From the NCBI GenBank assembly GCA_900318935.1, contig ONMP01000010.1, positions 1 through 41,345 on the forward strand: a stretch of 41,345 bases of DNA. The letters are read 5' to 3'. This stretch comes from an uncultured Actinomycetes bacterium. Its GTDB lineage: Bacteria; Actinomycetota; Coriobacteriia; Coriobacteriales; Atopobiaceae. Positions within the stretch are counted from its first letter, which is position 1, and each line of letters begins with the position of its first letter. A program made the position numbers and the translations under genes. Positions 32,427 to 41,345 of the stretch are shown here, one piece after another. The notes below the pieces were generated by a model. The model worked only from the letters and a program-made list of their open reading frames with translations. It did no database searches and was not told the origin of the DNA.

Positions 32427-33565
32427 CTACGCGAAGAGGTCATCCAGAGTGAGCACCCTCGAAACGTGTTCCGCGTGGCCAGACCCGGCCAACCCTGAGG
32501 CGCACACCATCACCAGCTTGATTGCTTGCCGCGAACCCGTCTCCTCGCGAAAGACGTCCACCTTATGGAGGAGCTTCGCCTCATAATCAGCCGTCAGCAC
32601 AACCGGCGTGTCCGTGAACTTCATCTCGCACAGGTTGGTGATCCCATCCGCGCGTTCGATAACGAGGTCAATTTGCGCCCCACCCGTCTGCCGTGCGCTG
32701 ACCCAGGGATACTCGCGCGTTTTGACGCCCGCAATTCCGAGCGCCTGTCGCATCTGTTCCGCGTGAGTGAGGCATAGCACCTCGAATGCGGCCCCGCGCC
32801 AGTTGGCATAGCGGCCCCCATCGCGTTGGAAGTCGTCCCAGTTCTCGAAGTCATGCGAACCAGAGAGAAACCGATAGTGAAAAAGCAGGAACGGATCGAT
32901 GAGCTGCAGGCATAGCGGGTTGCGGGGCTTGCTCTGGTCCTTGAACTGACGCACATAGGCACATCGAACGAGGTCCTTCACGGCGCGCTCGAACGTTCCC
33001 GCAGGAATGTCGAGTCTCTCGAAGCACGCCTGCCTTGAAATGCCATACCTGCGCGACGCCAGCAAGGAGAGGATGCTTTCGTACGCAGGGGACTTCTTGA
33101 GAGTTGCCTCCAAGAGCTTCTTTGACTCCCCACGAAGCAGCGCATGCGGCGCGAAACAGAGACGATCAATGTTTTGGCGTAGGCTGTCATCTCCGTCAAG
33201 CAGCTCAAGGAAGTATGGCAGTCCGCCGAACACCATGTGACAAAGCGCGATTTGTTGCCGCGACCAACCAAACTCACGATCGCGAGAAAACTCCTCGCAC
33301 AACCGTAAGGGAAACGGATCAAGGTGAATCTGACTTGTCACGCGGTTATATAGACTGCCCGTGTTCTCTATGATGTTGCCGATGATCCATGAGGTTGCCG
33401 ATCCGCAGATTATCACGACGAGATCGCCGTCAACAGTGCCGCACCGATTCCAAAACTCGCCAAAGGCCATAAGGAAGTCGGATCGCGCGGTCGCAAACCA
33501 AGGAAACTCGTCGAGGAACACGATGCGCTTGCCATGCGGGGAACGTTGGATGTCGTCTCTCGTGA
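32427..33565 (-). pseudogene. DUF234/PD-(D/E)XK-type ATPase lacking its P-loop
   Basis: About 378 codons are open, from an in-frame TAG at about 33566 to the stop at 32427. The Walker B region RIVFLDEFPWFATARS is near the start, followed by ICGSATSWI, GSLYNRVTSQIHLDPF, a winged-helix part (GISRQACFERLDIPAGTFERA) and a C-terminal nuclease-like domain with QIDLVIERADGITNLCEMKF (D..E-M-K). Archaeal-type ATPases of this family carry a Walker A domain of about 100 residues before this point, which is absent. No start codon with a ribosome binding site fits. I infer a 5' deletion. Confidence 0.8.
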
Positions 33566-33864
33566 CTCTTCCCTACGGCCCACTATCCTCATCGCTTCTC
33601 CCATCTATGGCGCGTAATTGGCTTTTATTTGGTTTCTATTACTTGATTTTGCCTGTCATTTCCAATTATAAGCAAAATATCGATGAAATGTGTCAGAGCA
33701 TCGCGCTGAGCCAGAACGAGCCGGTCCGGGGCAACGCCTGCGGGGCCGGCGGTACACACTTTTCGTCATCGGGAGGGCGCGCGAAAGGCCGCCCCCGCGG
33801 ACAAACGTCCCCATTGTCCCGATGAGCTGATATACTTTTCTTTCCACCGACGAAAGGAGCAGCA
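33566..33864. other. Intergenic region with A+T-rich island and lipoprotein promoter
   Basis: Bases about 33605-33690 are much richer in A+T than anything around, possibly a junction or foreign remnant. A TATACT -10 box lies at 33831-33836 and GAAAGGAGC before the lipoprotein ATG. No gene seen. Confidence 0.5.
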
Positions 33865-34794
33865 ATGAAACGTACAACTACCGTATTGGCCACGGCTCTG
33901 ACCTTCGTGCTCGCCACAGGCACAATGGCTGGGTGCGGCAACCAGCAGGCGTCCACGACCGAGCCAGAGGCCGCGACTGAGGCGACCGAGTCAGCTGAGA
34001 CAACCGAAGCGACCGCCCAAACCCAGGAAGAGCTCATTGCCGAGTTCAAGAATGCCATCGCAAACGTCCCCGATTGCAAATCAGTCACAGCCGAGGAAGA
34101 GTCGTCTTCGCTTTTCAAAGATGACGACGAGGCCATAACGTCCAAGTCCATCTACAAGTTTGACGAGAGTGGCGAAAAGCTGAGGACGAGCAGCGAATCC
34201 GAAATCTCTGGGATAAAGCTCACGTACTACACCGAAGGCGACGATGCCGTGCTTGTCACTGATGGCCCCGCTTATTCCGGCACGGTCGAGCAGTTCGACC
34301 TCGTCCAAGGCAAGGGCCTGCAAGCGTATCTGGAAGACCTCATCGGCGCGCAGGGCATGCTGGCCGACTGCGCCGCTTCCGTGGAAAAGACGGAAACAAA
34401 CGGGCTGACCTTCTACACGCTTACGCTCGACATCGACAAGTACACCGCTGCCGACGAGGCCCTGCAACTTCTGGCGGACTCTGGCTCGAAGCTAGTGGAG
34501 ACGATTGTCACCATTGGCTTCGAAGAGGACGGCAACATCGCGTCGATAGACAGGAAGTACGACTTCGGGACGAGCACCGCCACGCGAAACGTAGTATTCA
34601 AGGATCACAACAGCACCACGGTCGACCCGATGCCCGAGGCAACCAATACGTATGAGGAGATGGAAGCCGACATGGAGACGAAGCTCGACGAGATGTTTGG
34701 CGGCGAAGAAGCCGCTGACGCAGCCGAGCAGACGGCCGAGTCCGAGCCAGCGACCGACGGGCAGGCAGCTGAGTCCGAGCAGACGACCGAGTAA
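33865..34794 (+). CDS. Secreted lipoprotein of unknown function
   Basis: The 309-residue product has a type II signal peptide with lipobox TGTMAGC (Cys about 24), then a Thr/Glu/Ala-rich linker, a central beta-rich domain (about 50-240, LTYYTEGDDAVLVTDG, FYTLTLDIDKYTAADEAL) and an acidic tail of repeated Glu/Ala/Thr. The central part recalls small LppX/DUF-type lipoproteins that carry hydrophobic ligands, but I cannot assign a family. AAAGGAGC precedes the ATG. A strong terminator follows. Confidence 0.8.
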   Translation: MKRTTTVLATALTFVLATGTMAGCGNQQASTTEPEAATEATESAETTEATAQTQEELIAEFKNAIANVPDCKSVTAEEESSSLFKDDDEAITSKSIYKFDESGEKLRTSSESEISGIKLTYYTEGDDAVLVTDGPAYSGTVEQFDLVQGKGLQAYLEDLIGAQGMLADCAASVEKTETNGLTFYTLTLDIDKYTAADEALQLLADSGSKLVETIVTIGFEEDGNIASIDRKYDFGTSTATRNVVFKDHNSTTVDPMPEATNTYEEMEADMETKLDEMFGGEEAADAAEQTAESEPATDGQAAESEQTTE

Positions 34795-34824
34795 CCTCCT
34801 CCCGCATACCACACGCACCCAGAA

Positions 34825-34869
34825 AGCGGCCCCACGGAAAGCATTCGTTTCCGTGGGGCCGCTCTTTTA
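34825..34869. terminator. Strong terminator between lipoprotein and symporter genes
   Basis: AGCGGCCCCACGGAAA pairs perfectly with TTTCCGTGGGGCCGCT across a 7-base loop, followed by CTTTT on the plus strand. On the minus strand it is preceded by AAA, so it may also serve the convergent symporter gene. Confidence 0.85.
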
Positions 34870-34926
34870 CAAACGCTAGGCCAAATCGCGTGATGCTACG
34901 CGCACCGCACCCGATCGGCAATCGGC

Positions 34927-36420
34927 CTACAGCTCGCGGGGCTCAGCCGGAGGATCGAGCTCGAAGGGCACGGCAGGCGTAAACAAGCTCACCAGCGGCA
35001 CGATTGCGAGCGAGAGCAGCATGGCGATGGCTCCGCAGTTGACGGGACTCTCGATGAAGCCGATGAACATGTTTGCGGTGGTGAGACCCACGCCCACGAC
35101 AAAGCTCGCCCACACGGCCGCACGCGAGATGCGCTTGCTGTACAAGCCCCACAGGAACGGGCCGAGGAAGGCGCCGGCCAAAGCGCCCCAAGAGATGCCC
35201 ATGAGCTGGGCGATGAAGTTGACGGGCGAGGTGTACTGCCACAGCGCGATGAGGGCCGAGATCACGACGAACACCACGAGGAGGCTGCGCATGCACACGA
35301 GCTGCTTCTTTTCGTCCATGTCGCGCACGACGCGTCCCTTGATGAGGTCGATGGTGAGCGTGGAGGAGCTCGTGAGCACCAGCGAAGAGAGCGTGGACAT
35401 GCTCGCCGAGAGGACAAGCACGATCACGAGACCGATGAGCAAATCAGGCAGGGTAGAGAGCATCGAGGGCACGACCGAGTCAAAGACTGGGGCACCGGTA
35501 TCGGGATTGAACACGATCTTGTCGGCATAGAGGCGACCGAAGCCGCCGAGGAAGTAGCTGCCACCCGCGACGATGACGGCAAAGAACGTCGAGATGATAG
35601 CGCCTTGACGCACGGCCTCGTCACTCTTGATGGCGTAGAACTTGCCGACCATCTGCGGTAGACCCCAGGTGCCGAGCGAGGTCAAAACCACAACACCGAG
35701 CAGGTTGAGCGGGTCAGGACCAAAGAAGCCCGCGAGCGCTCCCTGCATGGGCGACCCCTCCACGGGGATCTGCGAGAGCGAGGTGATGGCCTGCATAAAG
35801 CCGCCGTTGTCCGAGAGCACCGCTCCGATGATCGCGGTGATGCCCACGAGCATGACGATGCCCTGCACGAAATCGTTCACGACGGTTGCCATATAGCCGC
35901 CGAGTACGACATAGACGCAGGTCACGATGGCCATGCCGATGATGCATACGGTGTAGTCAATCCCGAAGGCCATCTCAAACAATCGCGAGAGACCGTTGTA
36001 CACCGACGCGGTATAAGGAATGAGGAACACAAAGATGATGGCAGACGACGCAACGCGCAGCGCTTCGCTGCCATAGCGCGAGCCAAAGAACTGCGGCATG
36101 GTGGCGGAGCCCAGGCGATGCGTCATGAGACGCGTTCGCCTGCCCAGCACGACCCACGCAAGCAGGCTTCCGATGAAGGCGTTGCCCACGCCAATCCATG
36201 TGGCAGAGATGCCATACTTCCAACCGAACTGACCCGCGTAACCGACAAAGATAACCGCAGAGAAATAGCTGGTACCAAAGGCAAATGCCGAGAGCCACGG
36301 ACCGACGTTGCGGCCGCCGAGCACGAATCCCTCGACGCTTTCCGACTGATTGCGGGTGCGCAGACCAATGAAGATGACAGCCGCGATGAACACGACCATC
36401 ATGAGTATCTTTGCAACCAT
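34927..36420 (-). CDS. Sodium:solute symporter (SSS family)
   Basis: Na+-coupled uptake carrier with about 13 membrane helices in 497 residues. Family marks include the SxxEGFVLGGRNVGPW start, AFAFGTSYFSAVIFVGYAG, GSATMPQFFGSRYGS, DFVQGIVMLVG, WGLPQMVGKFYAIKS, and STLSSLVLTSSSTLTIDL with the conserved serines of the sodium site. Substrate cannot be fixed from sequence; proline, pantothenate and short-chain acid carriers are relatives. The ATG at 36420 has AAAGGAG seven bases upstream, and residues before it in the longer frame look unrelated. Confidence 0.9.
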   Translation of the reverse strand: MVAKILMMVVFIAAVIFIGLRTRNQSESVEGFVLGGRNVGPWLSAFAFGTSYFSAVIFVGYAGQFGWKYGISATWIGVGNAFIGSLLAWVVLGRRTRLMTHRLGSATMPQFFGSRYGSEALRVASSAIIFVFLIPYTASVYNGLSRLFEMAFGIDYTVCIIGMAIVTCVYVVLGGYMATVVNDFVQGIVMLVGITAIIGAVLSDNGGFMQAITSLSQIPVEGSPMQGALAGFFGPDPLNLLGVVVLTSLGTWGLPQMVGKFYAIKSDEAVRQGAIISTFFAVIVAGGSYFLGGFGRLYADKIVFNPDTGAPVFDSVVPSMLSTLPDLLIGLVIVLVLSASMSTLSSLVLTSSSTLTIDLIKGRVVRDMDEKKQLVCMRSLLVVFVVISALIALWQYTSPVNFIAQLMGISWGALAGAFLGPFLWGLYSKRISRAAVWASFVVGVGLTTANMFIGFIESPVNCGAIAMLLSLAIVPLVSLFTPAVPFELDPPAEPREL

Positions 36421-36574
36421 GTGTTCTCCTTTCGAAATCGGTGCAATAGCACGACGGTATGCTACGTGAGGATAGTGCCGCGCGTTGTCTGGCATGCCGT
36501 TTTGACGCGCACTTGCAACACTTCACCGAAAGACACGAAAGGGAGCCGACCCCATTCTTGTCCCCAACGTAATG

Positions 36575-36580
36575 TATACT
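36575..36580 (+). promoter_or_regulatory. -10 box of the large surface-protein gene
   Basis: TATACT about 93 bases before the ATG at 36673; the -35 position is weak. The leader between shows no obvious riboswitch. Confidence 0.35.
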
Positions 36581-36672
36581 TTGATTTTACAAGCGTTCAG
36601 GATGAGTTCAGTGATAGTCACCAGCCCTCCTAACGCAATGGCTTGCACGGAATCACGGCGAAAGGAAGGGAC

Positions 36673-39600
36673 ATGGCAAGCGCAAGGGACCGAATACTCA
36701 CGGCGTTGCTCACAATCGTGATGGTGTGCAGTGCGACTCCTATCTCCGCATTTGCGGACGCCCGAGGCGGGGGCGCCACAGATGAGGGCATAAAGCAGCT
36801 AGACCCCTCGGATGACGCGGCGACGTCGTCCAATCCCTCTATCTCGGAAGAAGGCCCCGCCGACATCGAGCAGGAGCTCACCGACACGGAAGACCACTCC
36901 ACCGCAGCCCCGTCTGGCGAAGCACTTGTTCCTGACGACGCCTCAGCCGAAGCTTCGGTCATTCCCGAGACCGACCCATCGTCCGACTTCGCGCCTTCGC
37001 GTGACACCGACAACAACGCAAACGCCGACGCGATCCGCGCCACAACCAACCAGCCCACCGGACGAGAGCGCGCCCCACGTCCTGATCCAAACGCCGATCG
37101 TGTCCAGCTCAATCCCGAATTAACCCAGAGGCTGACGAATCTCTCGGCACAAAGCTCCGACGGCGAGAACTCAAACCTCGCGACGGACAAAGTCGACGAA
37201 GGCATCACTCTCCAGATACAATCAACAGCATCGCTCGATTACGACTTCTACGAAAATTGCATCTGGCCCTCGCAGACGCGTCGCTATATATACTTCATGG
37301 CCAGCAAGCAAGTCGAGAACGAATGGGGCGGGTACGACACAGTTTTCACCGCCTACCGCTACGACATGGACAAGGCGAGCGTGACCAAGGTATGCGACAC
37401 CAAGAGCGACTTCTTCTACTACACCGATGATAAGCTTTACATAATGGAAGGTGCTCGTACATCGTACTATAGCGAAGCCACCGACTCCTATGTACACCGC
37501 CTCACAATACGGACGATAGACCTGCGCACGGGATCGGAAACCTCGATAAAGATGAACACCGGTGACTCCCCCTCGCAGTTTGGCGTGGACCATCAAGGCC
37601 GCCTCTACGTGCAGTACTACCCCGGAGAAGGGGACGGCTATGTCATGCGCATCTACGACAGCGCAGGCAAGACCCTTGCCACAAAGAAAAACGTGCCCAA
37701 CAACTACGGCTTCGCCGGTTTCGACAAACAAAACGGCAACTTCTACTTCATGGGCTACTACAACTGGATCTACTTTGGCTATGACCATGACATGACCGCC
37801 CTCAAGGTCGGCAACTTCGACGGCTCAAAGATCACCGTCAACGACGAGCCCATCTCGATAGCCTACCAGAGCTGGTTCTTTGAACACAGCGGCTGCGCGG
37901 AGATGCTCAATGGGCGGTATCTGGCCGACCTCAGCACCTTCAACAATGATTTGCTCACCATCCTCGACTCGCACGCCATCGGTGTCAACGACGTAAGCGA
38001 CACGGTCACGTCCATCTCCCTCATCGATGGCAGCGTTGACGTCTCCTCCGTGGCCCTCCCCGCAAAGACAATTGTCTTGGGCGCATGGACGCACGACTCC
38101 GAATACGTTGACGATTGCGACGTAAGTGGCGTCGGCTCGCGCTCGGCATACATCAAGGGCGAGGATTCGGGCATCTTCGCTATCGCGACCGGGCGCCAAG
38201 AGCTGAGCCTCTACAAGGCGACGACCAAGGCATACCTCGGCACCGTGCGCACCTCGCAGCCTATCTACAAGGTCATGGCGAGCGGCAGCACGCTTGCCAT
38301 CCTGGAAAAGTCCTCCGCTGGAGCGTTCAAGATCGAAAGCGCGACCATCCAGTTCCCGACCTCCGTCAAGCTGGTTGGCCCCAGCTCGGTGGTCGCAGGC
38401 GGCAGCGCCGACTATGACATCCGGCTCGACGGAAACGTACAGGTAGATGTGACCGTGAAGTCCTCTGACACGTCCGTGCTGTCCGTGGACAACCAGGGGC
38501 ACGCGTCCGCCTGGAAGGCAGGCACCGCAAAGCTCACGGTGACTACGGCTTCGGGCCTCACGACGACAAAGACGATCACGGTCACCGCGGCACCCGTATT
38601 GGCAGCCTCAAAGGTCGTCACGCTGAGCGGCAAAGTATTCTCGAACTGGAATGCTGGAAACTACCGAACGTATAGCAATCCCGTGACCTCGTACCTGGTC
38701 GAGACCGACAACGGCTTCATGCGCGTCCAGGCCCGCACCTCCGACGTCCTCATCGAGAACTACAACGCCTCTGGCAAACTTCTCTCCACCAAGACCTTCA
38801 AGCACTCCCTCCCAATCTTTGGCGGGTATTACCACGGGGCCGACGGCACGAACTACCTCATCACCGGCAGGAAGAATGAGGCCAATGCAGACGACGTGGT
38901 CGTCGTGCGCATCATCCACTACGACAGCGCGTGGAACAGGCTGGCGGCCTGCAACATCAGCGCCGCGAACACGCGCATACCCTTCGACGCCGGCTCGCTG
39001 CGGGTAGACGAGGCTGGAGGAAAGCTCTATATCCATACCTGCCACGAGATGTACACCGACGAAGATGGCTACAACCACCAGGCAAATATGACCTTTGTCG
39101 TCAACGGAGCTGACATGAAGCTCGTCGACTCCTACACCGACGTGATGAACCTGAGCGAAGGCTACGTGAGCCACTCGTTCAACCAGTTCGTACGTACGGA
39201 CGGGAGCTACGTCTATCGCGTGGACCATGGCGACTCAGGTCCGCGCGGCATAGCCTTCACGAAGACCCCGCTTAACGGCTCGATCGGGAGTCCCACTCTT
39301 TATGGCACGCTCATCGAATTCAAGAACGATTCCTACTACAACTACACCGGCGCATCAGTCGGCGGATTCGAGCTCTCCGACACCCATGCCATCGTTGCGT
39401 GGAACGAGGACGCATCCACAAACGGAGGTTCCCCGCGCAACGTGTTCGTCACCGCGCTGCCTAAGGAGGGCGGCACGGCACAGACGGTGAAGCTGACCAA
39501 CTACTCAAAGAACGTCGTCACCTGCTACACGCCGCAGCTCGTCAAGGTCGACGGCCGCCACCTCATTGCGATGTGGACGGAGTATAACCAGACCACAGGC

Positions 39601-40575
39601 GTCTACAAGATGGCGTTCGCGCGCATCGATCAGGCCGGTGGGCGCGCGGGTTCCGTGGTCCGTAAGGTAATCCCACAGTCGGACTGCCAACCCATCATGC
39701 TCTCCGATGGCACTATCGGCTGGTTCGTCTCCTCCGACCGGGTCGTCAAACTCTACAAGGTCAACCCATACGCCCTAAGCGCGGCGAAGGAAGACCCCTT
39801 CAGCGACGAAACCATGACCAGCGAGGATATCAGCTGGTACGCTTATGTCGAGCCCGTGATCAGCAGGACCTGGAGTGGCAAGGCTAGCAGGCCGAAACCC
39901 AAGGTCATCGCCGGGACCGTGACGCTCAAGGAGGGCACCGATTACACGCTGAGCTACAGGAACAACGACAAGGTCGGCACGGCAACGATCGTCGTCACGG
40001 GCAAGGGCGACTATAAGGGCCAGATCACCTCGAACTTCACCATCACGCCGAGGGATCTCAGCAGCACGACGGTCACCCTCTCCAATACCTCCTACGCGTG
40101 TGATGGCACGGCAAAGAAGCCGACAGTTACCGTGACGTACAACTCCACGGAGTTCGCGGCGGACTCCTCCTACACCGTCTCGTACCCCTCCGGCTGCAAG
40201 AACGTGGGCACCTACGAGGTCACCATCACGGGCAAGGGCAACTGCACCGGCACGGTCAAACGGACGTTCAAGATCGTGAAGGGAACCAACCCAAGTGTCT
40301 TCACGACAAAGACCGTCAATCTCTCGTATGCGGACCTGACGGGTGCCTCCCAGACTGTTACGGCAATCACTGGCTCCAACCGCACGGGCACCGCAAGCTA
40401 CCAGAAAACCTCCGGGACGGCGAACATCACGGTTAACGCCAAGACCGGAAAGGTCACAGTCAAGAAGGGCACCGCGAAGGGAACCTACACCATCAAGGTC
40501 AAGGTGAGCGTCGCGGCGACCGCCAATTACAATGCCATGACCAAGGATCTCACCTTCAAGGTCATCGTCAAGTAA
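36673..40575 (+). CDS. Large exported surface protein with propeller-like, Big_2 and MBG domains
   Basis: The 1300-residue product starts with a signal peptide (ILTALLTIVMVCSATPISAFA). A long acidic, Ser/Pro/Thr-rich stretch follows (about 28-180). Then come two regions of short beta-strand repeats resembling propeller blades (about 185-560 and 660-1055), a Big_2 domain between them (about 565-650: SSDTSVLSVDNQGHASAWKAGTAKLTV) and C-terminal MBG repeats (about 1065-1220). The last 80 residues share the KKGTAKGTYTIKVKV module with the protein at 20493. No LPXTG or membrane anchor is visible. AAGGAAGGGAC precedes the ATG at 36673. Probably an adhesin or surface scaffold; ligand unknown. Confidence 0.82.
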   Translation: MASARDRILTALLTIVMVCSATPISAFADARGGGATDEGIKQLDPSDDAATSSNPSISEEGPADIEQELTDTEDHSTAAPSGEALVPDDASAEASVIPETDPSSDFAPSRDTDNNANADAIRATTNQPTGRERAPRPDPNADRVQLNPELTQRLTNLSAQSSDGENSNLATDKVDEGITLQIQSTASLDYDFYENCIWPSQTRRYIYFMASKQVENEWGGYDTVFTAYRYDMDKASVTKVCDTKSDFFYYTDDKLYIMEGARTSYYSEATDSYVHRLTIRTIDLRTGSETSIKMNTGDSPSQFGVDHQGRLYVQYYPGEGDGYVMRIYDSAGKTLATKKNVPNNYGFAGFDKQNGNFYFMGYYNWIYFGYDHDMTALKVGNFDGSKITVNDEPISIAYQSWFFEHSGCAEMLNGRYLADLSTFNNDLLTILDSHAIGVNDVSDTVTSISLIDGSVDVSSVALPAKTIVLGAWTHDSEYVDDCDVSGVGSRSAYIKGEDSGIFAIATGRQELSLYKATTKAYLGTVRTSQPIYKVMASGSTLAILEKSSAGAFKIESATIQFPTSVKLVGPSSVVAGGSADYDIRLDGNVQVDVTVKSSDTSVLSVDNQGHASAWKAGTAKLTVTTASGLTTTKTITVTAAPVLAASKVVTLSGKVFSNWNAGNYRTYSNPVTSYLVETDNGFMRVQARTSDVLIENYNASGKLLSTKTFKHSLPIFGGYYHGADGTNYLITGRKNEANADDVVVVRIIHYDSAWNRLAACNISAANTRIPFDAGSLRVDEAGGKLYIHTCHEMYTDEDGYNHQANMTFVVNGADMKLVDSYTDVMNLSEGYVSHSFNQFVRTDGSYVYRVDHGDSGPRGIAFTKTPLNGSIGSPTLYGTLIEFKNDSYYNYTGASVGGFELSDTHAIVAWNEDASTNGGSPRNVFVTALPKEGGTAQTVKLTNYSKNVVTCYTPQLVKVDGRHLIAMWTEYNQTTGVYKMAFARIDQAGGRAGSVVRKVIPQSDCQPIMLSDGTIGWFVSSDRVVKLYKVNPYALSAAKEDPFSDETMTSEDISWYAYVEPVISRTWSGKASRPKPKVIAGTVTLKEGTDYTLSYRNNDKVGTATIVVTGKGDYKGQITSNFTITPRDLSSTTVTLSNTSYACDGTAKKPTVTVTYNSTEFAADSSYTVSYPSGCKNVGTYEVTITGKGNCTGTVKRTFKIVKGTNPSVFTTKTVNLSYADLTGASQTVTAITGSNRTGTASYQKTSGTANITVNAKTGKVTVKKGTAKGTYTIKVKVSVAATANYNAMTKDLTFKVIVK

Positions 40576-40593
40576 CTGAAGAGTGTAAGTGAT

Positions 40594-40630
40594 AGGCGTA
40601 GGCGGTGTTCGAACGTAACCGCCTACGCCA
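40594..40630 (+). terminator. Hairpin after large surface-protein gene
   Basis: GGCGTAGGCGGT pairs perfectly with ACCGCCTACGCC across an 11-base loop, about 20 bases after the stop codon; T-run absent. Confidence 0.65.
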
Positions 40631-40701
40631 TACGACTTCTTTGCAGGGAACGCCTTGTGCTACCATGAGACCCAATCACCCCCACAACGAAGGGTCCGCC
40701 C

Positions 40702-41345
40702 ATGCAGCTGCAAGTGACGCTCGACTCGCCCCGATTAGACCACTGCATCGAGATACTTGAGCAGATTCACCCCTATGTCGACATCGTGGAGGTGGGCAAC
40801 CCGCTTCTCATCGACGTCGGACTGACCTTGGTCGAAAAACTGCGCGCGGAGTTTCCTCAGATCGGCATCTGTGCCGACGCGAAGATTGTCAACTCGGGAC
40901 ACTACATCGCGTCCCATTGTTTCGACCGTGGAGCTAGCATGGTCACCGTCATGGGCGTCGCAGCCGACCAGACGATTGAAGGCGCCGTGGCATCGGCTGA
41001 GCTCGTCGGCGGGAAAGTCATGGCCGACCTCGCCGGGGTCTACGATGTCACCAGTCGCGCGCACGAACTTGAGGAGCTCGGCGTACACTACCTGTGCGCA
41101 CACACCGAGTTCGAGGATAGGCAGATCGCCACGAACCCCTTCGCCGACTTTCGTCCCGGCTTCGCGCAGGCCTTCCGCACGGTGTTTGGCTACACCAACA
41201 CCAACAACCCGCTACGCGAGCTTGACGCCATACGCTCAAACATACGCGGCGCTGCACGCACGGCGATCATAGGCCGCATCGACGAGAGCAACATTGACGA
41301 GGTCGTGGCGCATGAGCCTGACCTCATAATCATAGGGCGAGCCAT
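40702..41345 (+). CDS. Hexulose-6-phosphate synthase-like (HUMPS/OMPDC family) protein, partial
   Basis: The reading frame is open from ATG at 40702 to the window end (214 codons seen). It starts MQLQVTLDSPRLDHC and shows VDIVEVGNPLL, ICADAKIVNSGHYIA, ASMVTVMGVAA and KVMADLAGV, the strand order of the (beta/alpha)8 orotidine-decarboxylase suprafamily, which includes 3-hexulose-6-phosphate synthase and UlaD. The suprafamily catalytic motif is D-x-K-x-x-D; here it reads D-A-K-I-V-N, so the last Asp is Asn. An insertion around FEDRQIATNPFADFRPG is also unusual. Activity is therefore uncertain. AAGGG lies about eight bases before the ATG. Confidence 0.75.
   Translation, partial: MQLQVTLDSPRLDHCIEILEQIHPYVDIVEVGNPLLIDVGLTLVEKLRAEFPQIGICADAKIVNSGHYIASHCFDRGASMVTVMGVAADQTIEGAVASAELVGGKVMADLAGVYDVTSRAHELEELGVHYLCAHTEFEDRQIATNPFADFRPGFAQAFRTVFGYTNTNNPLRELDAIRSNIRGAARTAIIGRIDESNIDEVVAHEPDLIIIGRA

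Overview
The window looks like a chromosome segment of a high-GC Gram-positive bacterium, most likely a member of the Coriobacteriia (Olsenella/Atopobium/Collinsella relatives, Actinomycetota). This is inferred from the high GC content, the glmU-prs-pth cluster, the many surface proteins with Ig-like (MBG/Big_2) and ChW repeats, a GH25 muramidase, YARHG and transglutaminase-like exported proteins, and the many GC-rich perfect palindromes. Species was not determined.

Layout. 1-5.4 kb: a tight plus-strand cluster for envelope precursors (galE, a polyprenyl diphosphate synthase, a peptidoglycan-binding protein, and a double-length acyltransferase-3 membrane protein). 5.4-10.6 kb: an accessory and decay zone. 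It holds a frameshifted HipA-like kinase, an internally deleted AAA-ATPase, a type III toxin-antitoxin locus of the ToxIN/AbiQ type whose toxin gene has an in-frame ochre stop, a PD-(D/E)XK nuclease-helicase fusion, and a second ToxI-like RNA array with no toxin. 10.6-13.3 kb: surface/exported proteins (a ChW-repeat remnant, a transglutaminase-like protein, a YARHG protein). 13.4-19.5 kb: housekeeping genes on the minus strand (pth, prs, glmU, cca), a tRNA-Gln on the plus strand, a small XRE regulator and a TipAL-type MerR regulator whose own promoter carries a readable operator. 19.6-22.2 kb: GH25 lysozyme and a Big_2/MBG surface protein. 22.4-26.7 kb: a second accessory block with an AlbA_2-type regulator, a Uma2-family protein, a PIN/ribbon-helix-helix toxin-antitoxin pair and a zeta-like kinase with its small upstream partner. 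26.8-31.1 kb: a protein-tyrosine phosphatase, a hydrolase, a lipase (plus a broken partial copy of it) and a membrane protein. 31.1-33.6 kb: a graveyard of two broken ATPases and a cell-wall-binding remnant, bounded by palindromic repeat elements. 33.9-41.3 kb: a lipoprotein, a sodium:solute symporter, a 1300-residue surface protein and the start of a hexulose-phosphate-synthase-like enzyme.

The main novelty candidate is the ToxIN-type region at 7.57-10.27 kb. Two nearly identical promoter-leader-repeat arrays, with 35-nt repeats resembling the ToxI antitoxin core, flank a nuclease-helicase gene. Only the first array is followed by a toxin gene, and that gene is interrupted at codon 50. All assignments come from reading the sequence and from recall of family motifs; no database search was run.
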